Source of the DNA: Capnocytophaga sputigena | GTDB taxonomy: Bacteria; Bacteroidota; Bacteroidia; Flavobacteriales; Flavobacteriaceae | Direction of reading: 5' to 3' | NCBI RefSeq assembly: GCF_900446695.1 | Contig: NZ_UAVP01000008.1 | Coordinates: 620,001-684,000 of the forward strand | DNA length: 64,000 bases | In this document: in pieces, positions 24,534 through 33,872 of the stretch | Position numbering within the stretch: the first letter of the stretch is position 1 | Layout: each line of letters opens with the position of its first letter | Notes under the pieces: generated by a model | Database searches by the model: none | Seen by the model: only the letters and a program-made list of their open reading frames with translations | Told to the model about the DNA's origin: nothing | Program-made: the position numbers and the translations under genes

Positions 24534-24551
24534 GAGATAAGAGGTAAGACC
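24534..24551. repeat. Heptamer array before the SufT-like gene
   Basis: Units of the GATAAGA / GGTAAGA type lie upstream of the start codon at 24520. Confidence 0.6.
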
Positions 24552-24566
24552 TCTAATTCCTGTTTT

Positions 24567-24989
24567 CTAATTTCTATTTTCTAATTCCTGCCGAGCATAC
24601 TGTTTCATTTGCTGAATCATACTCACTAAGCCGTTGGCGCGGGTGGGTGAAAGGTGATCTTTAAGACCGATTTTATCAATAAAACTCACATCGGCGTTGA
24701 GGATATTCTCGGGGGTTTGATGAGAGAATACTCTTATTAAGAGAGCGACAATACCTTTGGTGATAATCGCATCGCTATCAGCGGTGAATACGAGTTCGTT
24801 ACCTTGTTTTTCAGCGTGTAACCACACCTGACTTTGGCATCCTTTGATAAGGTGATTTTCAGTTTTATATTGTTCGTCTATTAGAGGCAACGACTTGCCG
24901 AGTTCTATGAGATATTCGTAACGTTGCGTCCAATCTTCAAAGAATGAAAACTCTTCAATGAGCTCATTTTGAATATGTTCGATAGTCAT
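24567..24989 (-). CDS. sufE: Cysteine desulfuration protein SufE
   Basis: A 140-residue protein matching SufE: DWTQRYEYLIELGKSLP, then HLIKGCQSQVWLHAE with the sulfur-accepting Cys, then ADSDAIITKGIVALLIRVFS. SufE takes sulfane sulfur from SufS and passes it to the SufBCD scaffold. The ATG at 24987-24989 is the family start; 16 upstream codons come from spacer. It pairs with the SufT-like gene 47 bp downstream. Confidence 0.93.
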   Translation of the reverse strand: MTIEHIQNELIEEFSFFEDWTQRYEYLIELGKSLPLIDEQYKTENHLIKGCQSQVWLHAEKQGNELVFTADSDAIITKGIVALLIRVFSHQTPENILNADVSFIDKIGLKDHLSPTRANGLVSMIQQMKQYARQELENRN

Positions 24990-25085
24990 TTGCAATAAAT
25001 TAGGGGGCAAAGATAAAAAACAATTAATAATTAGCAATTGAGAATTGACAATTTTAACAATTTTAACAGTTGTGTATTAAGGGTT

Positions 25086-25658
25086 TTAAAGCATTTCGAT
25101 TTGTACACTGGGGTTGTAGTGTTTGATAATCGATGCGAAATGGAGGTATAGTTCTTTTGTCATTTTGGCAACATTGGTAGTGTTAGGCGTTTTGATAAAA
25201 GTCATTCCTCGATTTTGTCTGTTATAATACCTCCAATTGAGTTGTTTGATAGTTGTAGGGTTGATTTCTTTGATATTAAAAAGGGGAAACAAGTAGAGTT
25301 TATCTCTACAAAACACAAATGGAGGGTTGTATTTCATCAAAGGAAACAAATATTTTTGGGTGTTGAGCAACTGCTGAAAATCAGTATCCGACATTTGCGC
25401 AATGAGTTCTTGTTGGTTTTGAATTTTCTTTTTCAAAACGCGATAGCTAAAGTAGAACGCTAAAATTTCAGCGACTGAGATTGCTAACAAAAGATTGTAG
25501 ATCTGAGATTTATCTGGAATGATATAGAAGAATATCCCTGCAAAAAATGCTATTGTAACAATGGGTGTGCAGGCAAAGAATACAGCTGCTTGTTTGATAT
25601 ATTTGTTTTGGTTTTCGACATATTGCTGCCGTTCGGAAGAGAGGAGAGTGTTGTTCAT
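25086..25658 (-). CDS. Membrane protein, paralogue 3 of 3
   Basis: A 190-residue protein with two central membrane segments (about residues 24-46 and 54-73) and a soluble C-terminal part with the shared signature QMSDTDFQQLLNTQKYLFP / KYNPPFVFCRDKLYLFPLF. It lacks the first membrane segment of its two neighbours. Its ATG overlaps the upstream stop (ATGA). No family is recognised. Confidence 0.65.
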   Translation of the reverse strand: MNNTLLSSERQQYVENQNKYIKQAAVFFACTPIVTIAFFAGIFFYIIPDKSQIYNLLLAISVAEILAFYFSYRVLKKKIQNQQELIAQMSDTDFQQLLNTQKYLFPLMKYNPPFVFCRDKLYLFPLFNIKEINPTTIKQLNWRYYNRQNRGMTFIKTPNTTNVAKMTKELYLHFASIIKHYNPSVQIEML

Positions 25659-26341
25659 TTTAGTTTTGTGTATTGTTCAACGATTTGCAAAAAGTAAGGA
25701 AATGTTGTGTGGGATAGGGTAAACATCGTTCTCTTAGGAGATTTGAGGCGTATAAAAATACTATTCTTATTATTTTCCCAATTAATTTCGGTTATTTGAG
25801 TAGGGTCAATTTTTCTAATTGCATAGAAGAGAAAAATATACAACTTCTTGTTACACAATACAAATGGAGGACTATACTTACTGATAGAAGGCAAACTATC
25901 TTTTACTTTGAGTAGTGTTTCAAAATCGGTATCACTCATTTGTTCTACCAGCATACGCAGGGCTTTTTCGTTGCGCTTTATTACATAGATAGCAAGGTAA
26001 TGCAGCAATAAAATAGGCACAAAGAAAATTAGTAGGAACATCTTCATATCATTAGAGATTGGTATAGATAGTCTACCTATTTTCTCATATTCTTCTTTGA
26101 GCATCATTACCATAAAAATACATAGAGGGAGATAGAAAATTACTAAGAGTATGATATTTACATACTTGCTGTATTTGTGTACTCCCTGCATATAGGTCTC
26201 TCGTTTTTGGGAGAGGCGCTGAGTAGGGCGGAAGAGTGTTAATCGTTTTTCAAAGGCATTTTTGCGCACTATTGTAAAGTATAAAAAGATAACAGCAAAA
26301 AGAAATAAGGGCAAAGAGCAAATAACGTAAAACTTGTCCAT
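25655..26341 (-). CDS. Membrane protein, paralogue 2 of 3
   Basis: A 228-residue protein with an N-terminal anchor (ICSLPLFLFAVIFLYFTIV), two further membrane segments (about 63-80 and 102-124) and the cytosolic signature EQMSDTDFETLLKVKDSLP / KYSPPFVLCNKKLYIFLFYA. The tail IRKIDPTQITEINWENN looks like a small beta domain. Function unknown; tandem duplication is evident. Confidence 0.65.
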   Translation of the reverse strand: MDKFYVICSLPLFLFAVIFLYFTIVRKNAFEKRLTLFRPTQRLSQKRETYMQGVHKYSKYVNIILLVIFYLPLCIFMVMMLKEEYEKIGRLSIPISNDMKMFLLIFFVPILLLHYLAIYVIKRNEKALRMLVEQMSDTDFETLLKVKDSLPSISKYSPPFVLCNKKLYIFLFYAIRKIDPTQITEINWENNKNSIFIRLKSPKRTMFTLSHTTFPYFLQIVEQYTKLK

Positions 26342-26375
26342 AGTTACTATATTTAATAGGAGAATTTCTTGTTAG

Positions 26376-27041
26376 TTAATAATTGAATTTGAGTTCTGTA
26401 TACTGTCCTACAATTTGTAAAAAGAGAGGTAATGCACTTTTAGATATATTAAAAACGGTAATTTTAGCTTTAGGGTCTTTAATGCGTACTAAAAACCCAT
26501 ATTTAGTACTATGCCATTTTACTGAGATGATTTGGGTAGGGTCAATTTCTTTAATCGTATGAAAAAGAAAAATATATAAGTGATTGTTACACAACACAAA
26601 TGGCGGGTCATATTTGTAGGGAAAAGAGAAATTGTCTCTTATTTTGAGCAGCAGTTCAAAATCGCTATCACTCATTTGTTCTAAGAGTGCTTGCTGGTTT
26701 TTTATATTTCTTTTTAAAATACGATATAGTAAATAAATAGCCAAACACTCTATTGCTATTAGAAAAATTAGAAGAAGAAAAATGATAGGAATACCAACAT
26801 CAGCTAATAGAAAAGCGCATACAACCATTAACGGAAAGCTAACAAACAAGCCTATAACTACGCTCGCTTTTTTGATATATCGCTCTGCCCCCTTTATATA
26901 TTCCTGCCGTTCGGGGGAAAGAAGTCGAGGGGTATGATAGACTAAGCGTTTTTCGAAATTACTTTTGTACTGCACAATAAAATATACCGAAACAATTACA
27001 AGCACGAATATGAGAATGATTATGGTATTCATTGTATACAT
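26376..27041 (-). CDS. Membrane protein, paralogue 1 of 3
   Basis: A 221-residue protein with an N-terminal anchor (TIIILIFVLVIVSVYFIV), a central pair of membrane segments and the signature EQMSDSDFELLLKIRDNFS / KYDPPFVLCNNHLYIFLFHTIKEIDPTQI shared with the two downstream genes. ERLLSPERQEY-like text after the first segment is also shared. The start may be M1 or M4. The three genes form one minus-strand run. Confidence 0.65.
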   Translation of the reverse strand: MYTMNTIIILIFVLVIVSVYFIVQYKSNFEKRLVYHTPRLLSPERQEYIKGAERYIKKASVVIGLFVSFPLMVVCAFLLADVGIPIIFLLLIFLIAIECLAIYLLYRILKRNIKNQQALLEQMSDSDFELLLKIRDNFSFPYKYDPPFVLCNNHLYIFLFHTIKEIDPTQIISVKWHSTKYGFLVRIKDPKAKITVFNISKSALPLFLQIVGQYTELKFNY

Positions 27042-27103
27042 ACTTTTAATTTTTGATTCACTGTGAAGTTATATTTTTCAAACTTTCAATATGAGGGTTG
27101 CGA

Positions 27104-27139
27104 CAAAAAAAGAGGCTTCACCTCAGTGGAGAAGCCTCT
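27104..27139 (-). terminator. leuS terminator
   Basis: AGAGGCTTC / GAAGCCTCT (27111-27139) forms a 9-bp stem, followed on the minus strand by seven T. It lies 9 bp after the leuS stop. Confidence 0.85.
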
Positions 27140-27147
27140 TTGTATTA

Positions 27148-29985
27148 TTACATTACAATATTGATAATCCTATTAGGCACAACAATTACCTTTTTAGGAG
27201 TATTGCCTTGTAGCTGTTCTGCGGTTTGAGGATCGGCAAGGATGGCTTGCTCTATCTCGGCAGGAGTCATACTGGTAGCATAGGCGCGTTTGAAGCGCAC
27301 TTTTCCGTTGAACGATACGGGATACTCCTTGCTGTCCTCTTGCAAATACTTGTCCTCGTGTACGGGATAAGGTGCATAAGTTACACTTTCGGTATTTCCA
27401 AGCCTTTTCCAGAGCTCTTCGGCGATATGTGGAGCGAAAGGTGCTACCAACACCGCAAGAGGCGCTAAAACGTCTCTATGGTGGCATTTTAGCGATGATA
27501 ACTCATTCACGCATATCATAAACTGACTCACCGAGGTATTGAAGGAGAAATTCTCGATATCTTCATTTACCTTTTTAATCGTTTTATGCAGTGCTTTGAG
27601 CATTTCGGGCGTAGGAGCTTCATCGGTTACTTGCCAGCCATTGTCATTGAAATACAAACGCCATAGCTTGCGCAAGAAGTTATACACCCCCGAAATACCT
27701 GCTGTGTTCCAAGGTTTGGCTTGTTCCAAAGGTCCTAAGAACATTTCGTAGAGGCGCAAAGTATCAGCTCCATATTGCTCGCAAATATCATCAGGGTTTA
27801 CCACATTGTATTTGGATTTCGACATTTTTTCTACTTCGCGACCTGTAATATACTTACCATCTTCTTCTAAAATAAACTCAGCATTAGCAAATTCTTTACG
27901 CCACGCTTTGAATTTATCAATATCTAATTCATCAGAAGTATCTTTGAGCAGAGAAACATCTACGTGAATAGGTTGCACCGATTGCCCTTTTATTTGATTT
28001 TTAGATACAAAAGTATTCGTGCCTTCTAAGCGATACGCAAAAGCACTCATTCCCAATATCATCCCCTGATTAATCAGCTTTTTGAATGGTTCTTCAGTAG
28101 GAGCAAAACCGCGGTCTTTGAGGAATTTGTTCCAGAAGCGTGAGTATAACAAGTGCCCTGTGGCGTGTTCGCTACCCCCTACGTAAAGGTCTACGTTTTG
28201 CCAGTAGTCTACTACGGATTTGGTAGGGAAAGTTCCACGTGCGTCTTTTTCCATCATATATTCCAACCAATACCACGAAGAGCCTGCCCAACCTGGCATC
28301 GTATTCAATTCTAACGGGAATATGGTTTGGTTATCAATCAACTCGTTACTCACTACCTTGTGGTTTGCTGTATCCCAAGCCCAAGCAGTGGCGTTGCCCA
28401 ACGGTGGGTTACCCTCTTCGGTAGGGAGGTATTTCTCTACTTCGGGTAGGAGAATAGGGAGGTGCTCCTCGCCTATCATCTGTGGCAAGCCGTTTTTATA
28501 ATATACTGGGAAAGGTTCGCCCCAATAACGCTGACGTGAGAAGACAGCATCGCGAAGACGGTAATTCACTTTAGCTTTGCCGGCTCCTTTGGCTTCTAAG
28601 GCTGCTAACACCTTGGTAACTGCTTCGCCAAAGTTAGTGCAACCATTGAGAATATCAGAGTTTTGGTAAGTCATTCCCTCTTTATCAGTAAAGGCGTTTT
28701 CCGAAATATCTTTATCAAAAATGTTAATCACTTCTGGCATTCCTTTGGCGCCCTTGAAGTGTTTGGCAAAGGCATAATCGCGGTCGTCACCAGCAGGCAC
28801 TGCCATAACAGCCCCCGTACCATAGCTTGCCAATACATAATCACCTATCCAAATAGGGATTTGCTTGCCGGTAAGTGGGTGGAGGGCATACGCGCCTGTG
28901 AAAGCGCCTGATACAGTTTTGGTATCCGCCATACGGTCGCGCTCTGAACGTTTGGCAGTAGCTGCTATATAAGCCTCTACCTCAGTACGTTGCTCCTCAG
29001 TAGTGATTTGCAATACTAAGGGGTGTTCGGGGGCAAGGGTAAGATAAGTAACGCCAAAGAGGGTGTCGGGGCGAGTGGTAAAGACCTCAACTTTGTGCTC
29101 GCCGGAGGCGAGCAGAAAGTCGATAGAGGCTCCTACTGATTTTCCTATCCAGTTGCGTTGGCTTTCTTTGATGCTCTCACTCCAATCGATGGTGTCTAAG
29201 CCTTGCAAAAGTCTTTCGGCATAGGCGGTAATGCGCATACTCCACTGGGTCATCTTCTTGCGGATCACAGGGTGACCCCCACGCTCGGATACGCCATTGA
29301 CGATTTCATCGTTGGCGAGTACAGTACCTAAGGCAGGACACCAGTTCACTTCGGTTTCTGCCAAGTAGGTAAGTCGGTATTTGAGGAGGATTTGTTGTTG
29401 TTTTTCTGATGAAAAAGTGCGCCACTCTTCCGCAGTGAAGGTGGGGGTATCGTCATCGCAGGCAGCATTGACCTTGCTATTGCCTTCTGTTTCAAAGAGA
29501 GCTATAAGCGTTTCGATAGGCTCTGCCTTGTCGGTGTCGTTGTTATACCACGAGTTAAACAACTGTATGAATATCCACTGGGTATGGCGATAGTAGTCGG
29601 GGTCGGAAGTTTTTACTTCGCGACTCCAATCGAATGAGAAGCCTATTTTATCGAGCTGCTCGCGGTAACGAGCGATGTTCTGCGCGGTAGTAACCGCAGG
29701 GTGTTGCCCTGTTTGTATAGCGTATTGTTCGGCTGGCAGACCGAAGCTATCATAACCCTGAGGGTGCAACACATTGAACCCTTTGTGACGCTTATAGCGC
29801 GCCACGATGTCGCTGGCGATATACCCCAGTGGATGCCCTACATGTAAGCCCGCCCCTGAAGGGTAAGGAAACATATCGAGCACGTAGTACTTAGGTTTGG
29901 TACTGTCGTTTTGGGCTTTGAAAGTTTGATGTTTAGCCCAATATTCTTGCCAAAAGGCTTCTATTTCTTTGTGATTATATACCAT
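27148..29985 (-). CDS. leuS: Leucyl-tRNA synthetase
   Basis: A 945-residue class I synthetase. The HIGH motif is HVGH at 48-51 (SGAGLHVGHPLGY), the KMSKS loop reads EVEKMSKSKYNVVNP, and the CP1 editing domain (TTRPDTLFGVTYLTLAPEHP) is present. The C-terminus (NTPKKVIVVPNRIINIVM) is complete. It charges tRNA-Leu in the cytosol. The transcript begins after a TACCTTTG promoter, and the leader is three 7-bp repeats. Confidence 0.98.
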   Translation of the reverse strand: MVYNHKEIEAFWQEYWAKHQTFKAQNDSTKPKYYVLDMFPYPSGAGLHVGHPLGYIASDIVARYKRHKGFNVLHPQGYDSFGLPAEQYAIQTGQHPAVTTAQNIARYREQLDKIGFSFDWSREVKTSDPDYYRHTQWIFIQLFNSWYNNDTDKAEPIETLIALFETEGNSKVNAACDDDTPTFTAEEWRTFSSEKQQQILLKYRLTYLAETEVNWCPALGTVLANDEIVNGVSERGGHPVIRKKMTQWSMRITAYAERLLQGLDTIDWSESIKESQRNWIGKSVGASIDFLLASGEHKVEVFTTRPDTLFGVTYLTLAPEHPLVLQITTEEQRTEVEAYIAATAKRSERDRMADTKTVSGAFTGAYALHPLTGKQIPIWIGDYVLASYGTGAVMAVPAGDDRDYAFAKHFKGAKGMPEVINIFDKDISENAFTDKEGMTYQNSDILNGCTNFGEAVTKVLAALEAKGAGKAKVNYRLRDAVFSRQRYWGEPFPVYYKNGLPQMIGEEHLPILLPEVEKYLPTEEGNPPLGNATAWAWDTANHKVVSNELIDNQTIFPLELNTMPGWAGSSWYWLEYMMEKDARGTFPTKSVVDYWQNVDLYVGGSEHATGHLLYSRFWNKFLKDRGFAPTEEPFKKLINQGMILGMSAFAYRLEGTNTFVSKNQIKGQSVQPIHVDVSLLKDTSDELDIDKFKAWRKEFANAEFILEEDGKYITGREVEKMSKSKYNVVNPDDICEQYGADTLRLYEMFLGPLEQAKPWNTAGISGVYNFLRKLWRLYFNDNGWQVTDEAPTPEMLKALHKTIKKVNEDIENFSFNTSVSQFMICVNELSSLKCHHRDVLAPLAVLVAPFAPHIAEELWKRLGNTESVTYAPYPVHEDKYLQEDSKEYPVSFNGKVRFKRAYATSMTPAEIEQAILADPQTAEQLQGNTPKKVIVVPNRIINIVM

Positions 29986-30006
29986 AGGTGTTAGGTTTCA
30001 GGTGTT
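29986..30006. repeat. Heptamer array forming the leuS leader
   Basis: Units AGGTGTT, AGGTTTC, AGGTGTT directly abut the start codon (29983-29985). The TACCTTTG promoter element (complement of 30013-30020) follows after 6 bp. Confidence 0.85.
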
Positions 30007-30012
30007 AGGGTG

Positions 30013-30020
30013 CAAAGGTA
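30013..30020 (-). promoter_or_regulatory. leuS -7 element
   Basis: TACCTTTG on the minus strand, placing the transcription start within the heptamer array. Confidence 0.55.
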
Positions 30021-30039
30021 GTAATAATTTGCTAATTAT

Positions 30040-30578
30040 TTAAGCTAATTCTAAAGATACAATCTCTGCTTTTTCTCCATTTTCAGTTTCACAGATGATA
30101 GAGATATAGTCAAAGCCATTTCTTTTCACTTCTTCCCAAGAAATAGTTTCTCCATTAATAAGGGTTACTCTATCTTCTTTGTCTACTTCATAATCTTCTT
30201 TTTCTTCTTCGTAATCAATAGAATATCCAAAATCTATATGAATTTTGCAAGGAGCAATATCGTATTTACCAAAGTTCGTTTTTCAACTTCTGCTGGGTCA
30301 AATTCCTCACAAAACATAGCATTATAGCCGTATCGGTAGCCGTCAAAAAGCAATATTTCTTCGCCTGTTTCTATATCTTTAGCTACTATTTTACAAGGAA
30401 TTCCAGTTTTATTATCTACAATACAAGGGAGTTTTTTCCTCTTTACTTCAAATAAATCTCCATAATAATACACTTCAAAGAGCGTATTTCCATTTTTAGA
30501 TTGGATATCTACCGAGAGATAATCGCCTGATTTTACATTACAAGCGTTTTCACTTAGGTAGGTAGGAACTTTTTGCAT
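30040..30578 (-). pseudogene. Frameshifted hypothetical gene
   Basis: The frame from MQKVPTYLSENACNVKSGDY (ATG 30576-30578) runs to EEFDPAEVEK and then shifts in a run of five A (complement of 30278-30282), stopping at 30234. With one extra A it continues as TNFGKYDIAPCKIHIDFGYS and through TISWEEVKRNGFDYISIICE to a stop at 30040-30042. Both halves have the same acidic, beta-rich character, so a single-base deletion in one gene of about 180 residues is likely. Function unknown. Confidence 0.7.
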
Positions 30579-30610
30579 ATACAAAATTATTTAGAGTGTA
30601 TGTTATATTT

Positions 30611-31054
30611 TTATTTAAAATTCCACTGTCTTTGGAAAGTTGCTTTTTCAAGAAATTCATCAAAGGTATCAGCTACTAATTCGGTATAAAGGTCATCATA
30701 TATTACCCAAACACTATGATTTTCGGGGTGGAAGAAAAGTATACCACCATCGGAAAAACCAAAGGCAAAAGCTGTTTTTAGAACTTCAACTGAAGGAAGT
30801 TTGTCTATACTATTACCTTCTATTGATTTGTAGAAAAAGTCTTTTTGTGCAAGTAGTCGATAAGTAGGAATCAGCTTTTCACCATTATCATCAGTTTCAC
30901 GGGTAAGAGAGAAGAATCCTTGTATTACATAAACTCTTTTAGGAAGAGTGGGTTTCTTACGGCGTGCATATTCGTAGAAAAAGTTGGATTTTTCAGGAAT
31001 AGTAGCAAATAAATCTCGGTAGGACTGGGGGACATTTTGCTCTTGTATATTCAT
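30611..31054 (-). CDS. Hypothetical protein, SMI1/KNR4-like
   Basis: A 147-residue soluble protein. The pattern AFAFGFSDGGILFFHPENHSVWVIY followed by VADTFDEFLEKATF recalls SUKH (SMI1/KNR4) proteins, often toxin-immunity proteins. The match is by eye and modest. It lies 33 bp upstream of the frameshifted gene; the two are probably co-transcribed. Confidence 0.5.
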   Translation of the reverse strand: MNIQEQNVPQSYRDLFATIPEKSNFFYEYARRKKPTLPKRVYVIQGFFSLTRETDDNGEKLIPTYRLLAQKDFFYKSIEGNSIDKLPSVEVLKTAFAFGFSDGGILFFHPENHSVWVIYDDLYTELVADTFDEFLEKATFQRQWNFK

Positions 31055-31099
31055 TTTATAATGTTTTTATTTGTATTCAAAATATGAAAGGTTTATTAC

Positions 31100-31145
31100 C
31101 CCGTTTTCACTTAGGTAGGAACTTTTTGCATATACAAAATCATTT
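31100..31145 (-). repeat. Remnant of a duplicated gene start
   Basis: The stretch TTTTCACTTAGGTAGGAACT...TTGCATATACAAAATCATTT copies 30547-30591, the start region of the frameshifted gene, with a 4-bp deletion. It has no coding continuation. Confidence 0.7.
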
Positions 31146-31414
31146 AAATAAAAGCATAATTCTTAATTTATCGATTTGCTAATTAACAAATTTGCTAATT
31201 GTGGGGCAAAGGTAGTGTATAATTGATAGATATGCAAATTTGGGGTGAGAGTAGTGGGAGTAATGAGAGTAGTGGGAGTAATGGGGGGCGATCTGCACGG
31301 GCAAATTTGCACGAGCTACAAGCTCTATTTATAGTAGGCACGAGCTACAAGCTCGCGCCTGCGGGGGGAAAACTATGGAAGTTGTATATCAAGGTCTGTT
31401 TTTAATTGTTGGGG
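31146..31414. other. Gene-free spacer with repeats
   Basis: This spacer holds AT-rich heptamer-like sequence, a minus-type promoter string GCAAAGGTA near 31205, a four-unit 9-bp repeat (31246-31281) and two palindromic pieces (GCACGAGCTACAAGCTC twice, near 31300 and 31340). No gene is seen. Confidence 0.6.
31246..31281. repeat. 9-bp tandem repeat, four units
   Basis: Units GAGAGTAGT and GGGAGTAAT alternate twice. The period matches the 9-bp array at 7033-7068 although the sequence differs. Confidence 0.7.
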
Positions 31415-32938
31415 TCACTTAACTCTAAGTTTCCACATTGCTTCTTCATCAAAAGTTTTAGGGTCGTAGTTTTCCTTAATCATCTCCTGAGACTTTTCAC
31501 TGTAAGAATACACACTGTTTTTATCTTTGAAATAGCTCTTGTAACCATATTCATGAGTGTAGATAGCTCCTACAAAAGTAAGCGTATCAAAATCAGCTAT
31601 ATTATCTATGATGATATTGTCAATAATGAGTTTATCTCTTGTAGCATAACACATTTTTAGGTCTTTGACTTCTGATGTAAGGGGTATTTCTCTTACAATC
31701 TCAATGGGGAGCGTATGGTGTGTTTCTAAATAGTTTTTACTAAATAGGGAGGTAATTTTATATATTACCAATTGGTTGTCTACTACAGCTATTTCTGTGG
31801 AAACTGACTCATCTGCTAATGTCTTTTCATAGTGATAGTACTTTTGTTTAGAGGTGAAGGCTTCCCAAACGCGCTTTTCTATCTGCAGAGGATATAATTT
31901 TTTAGATAGACAAATATATTGTTGCTCTCCATCAGTATACAAATCATAGCTCTCATTTAAGTAATGAAAAGCATACTTTACCTTGTGTAATTTATTGAGA
32001 TTTCGCACAGCACTCATATCAATAGGTTGATCATCATCTCGCAATGAAATATAATATCCTTCGCTTGTTTTTACCATTTCAAGAGCTTTTACATAAGTAG
32101 CATTCTTAATGGGTTGTACAAATGTATAGTTAGCATATGTATCACTCCACAAATTACCATCTTTAAAATCCAACAAATACTGTTCATAAAGTTTCCCCTC
32201 ACTTCGGTATCTGATAAAAGTAGCCTCAGTAAATTTTCTGTTACAGCCTCTTGCTCTCAGATCTTTAGTGATTTCCATAAGATCAGTCCCATTGTAATCC
32301 ATTACATAAAAAGCATTATCGTCATATAACAGATTTTTGTCATAACTATTGGTTTTTTGAAATTGTACAGTTTTAGCATTAAGTCCCTCTATCTTTTTTA
32401 AAGTATATGTTCGGTTATCATACTCATACACAAAGTTTTTATCTTTTAACAAAGTAGTATGTTCCAATTCAGCGATAACAGTAGGGTACTGGGGAAAATC
32501 AGGCATTGGAGTAAGCTCACCATCTTCTATAGCTACCCTCACCCACTTACCATTTACATAAAAGCAATTATTCCTGAAAGTTTGAGTAACACTATTAGTA
32601 GGAAACATTTTGACAGCTCTTACACACTGTTTCATATTTTTTGTATAATCTCTAAAATACTCCACAAAATAGTAATCATTGGCATTAGCAATGATTAATT
32701 TATTTTCATCCTCCTCACCTGTCATAACAATATGAGCCTCTTTACTATCAAAAGGCAATAAGTATTTTTCATAAAAAGTAATCGCAATTTTATTGCCATT
32801 GCTATAGCCTTTCTTTATTAAATACACTTTTTTACCTTCTGTTTTCAAACTGAAGTCTTCATAATAAACTAACACGTGTTCAGCATAGCTTTTAGAAAGA
32901 GAAGCTAATAACACTAATAAAAAAAAGATTCTTTTCAT
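31415..32938 (-). CDS. Secreted DKNYY-repeat protein
   Basis: A 507-residue protein starting MKRIFFLLVLLASLSKSYAE (Sec signal). The listed frame begins 25 codons earlier, but the signal fits the ATG at 32936-32938. The mature part has repeated LLKDKNFVYEYDNRTYTLK / YFKDKNSVYSYSEKSQEM motifs, the DKNYY pattern of beta-repeat proteins common in oral Bacteroidota and Fusobacteria. It is probably periplasmic or surface-exposed; function unknown. Confidence 0.72.
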   Translation of the reverse strand: MKRIFFLLVLLASLSKSYAEHVLVYYEDFSLKTEGKKVYLIKKGYSNGNKIAITFYEKYLLPFDSKEAHIVMTGEEDENKLIIANANDYYFVEYFRDYTKNMKQCVRAVKMFPTNSVTQTFRNNCFYVNGKWVRVAIEDGELTPMPDFPQYPTVIAELEHTTLLKDKNFVYEYDNRTYTLKKIEGLNAKTVQFQKTNSYDKNLLYDDNAFYVMDYNGTDLMEITKDLRARGCNRKFTEATFIRYRSEGKLYEQYLLDFKDGNLWSDTYANYTFVQPIKNATYVKALEMVKTSEGYYISLRDDDQPIDMSAVRNLNKLHKVKYAFHYLNESYDLYTDGEQQYICLSKKLYPLQIEKRVWEAFTSKQKYYHYEKTLADESVSTEIAVVDNQLVIYKITSLFSKNYLETHHTLPIEIVREIPLTSEVKDLKMCYATRDKLIIDNIIIDNIADFDTLTFVGAIYTHEYGYKSYFKDKNSVYSYSEKSQEMIKENYDPKTFDEEAMWKLRVK

Positions 32939-33173
32939 TTTTGGACAGGCATTTTGATAATAGACAATACTCCTTGTGTTATGCCGTACACAATGGGAAG
33001 ATGAAAGCATCATTCTTAATTTGTTGATTTGCCAATTAGCAAATTTGCTGATTATAGGGCAAAGGTAGTGTATAATTAGGAAATGAGCAAATTTGGAATG
33101 AGCTACAAGCTCTATTTTAGATAAGAGATAGGAGGTAAGAGGTAATAAATTAATAATATATTGATAATCAATA

Positions 33174-33872
33174 TTATAAGAAATTACCTTCCTTATCTAT
33201 AGTCAGTTCTTTGCCATTTTTAATGAGCAAATAATAATAATCTTCCCATTCTTCGGTAGGTTCTGAATAAGGCTCGGCGTGTTCATATTCAAATGGAAGT
33301 TTTGTATTTCCTTTTTTGTCAATCATTCCCCATTTGCCCTTGTATTTCACCATTGCGTAACCACTTTCGTTAAAATGATCTGCGTCATCGTATACAAATG
33401 GCAGTACAAGCTCTCCTTTAGGATTTAAAAAACCGTAATACCCTCTATTTTTGGCAAATGCCAAACCTTGGTAAAACACATCAATTTCATCAAACCAAGG
33501 GGTAAGACTTTTGTTGTGGCTATCCAAAAGTTGATAACTATCATTCAGTTTTACTACAAATACGCCTTGTGAATACCAAATAAAATCATACTCAGCAGGG
33601 ATGATTTCCTCACCTGAAGGCTTGATGATTCCTCTTAAATTGTTGATAGTAACATCGTAAAAAGGCATATCTTGAGGGGGATTGGTATCGATATAATCGT
33701 ATTTCAAGGGGGTGATTTCCAATCCTTTAGGGTTTACAAGTCCGTATTTATCACCTTTGCGCACTTTCATATTCTCGGTGCGTGTGGGGAGTACTTCATC
33801 GTACTGTTTACGCCAATCGCTGTTACAAGCTGCACAACATAGCACTAAGGTTGTTATTAAGAATTTTTTCAT
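33174..33872 (-). CDS. WG-repeat lipoprotein
   Basis: A 232-residue lipoprotein (MKKFLITTLVLCCAACNSDW; lipobox Cys near 16). It contains WG-type repeats: KGDKYGLVNPKGLEITPLKYD, RGYYGFLNPKGELVLPFVYD and KGKWGMIDKKGNTKLPFEYE, each ending in a P-x-x-Y-D/E turn. WG repeats form beta structures of unknown role. It stands alone with a 400-bp spacer upstream. Confidence 0.8.
   Translation of the reverse strand: MKKFLITTLVLCCAACNSDWRKQYDEVLPTRTENMKVRKGDKYGLVNPKGLEITPLKYDYIDTNPPQDMPFYDVTINNLRGIIKPSGEEIIPAEYDFIWYSQGVFVVKLNDSYQLLDSHNKSLTPWFDEIDVFYQGLAFAKNRGYYGFLNPKGELVLPFVYDDADHFNESGYAMVKYKGKWGMIDKKGNTKLPFEYEHAEPYSEPTEEWEDYYYLLIKNGKELTIDKEGNFL

Noticed and set aside
31223-31405. Plus-strand ORF rich in Ser-Gly-Asn
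   Set aside because: It is a translation of the 9-bp repeat and palindromic spacer, with no protein-like composition outside the repeat.
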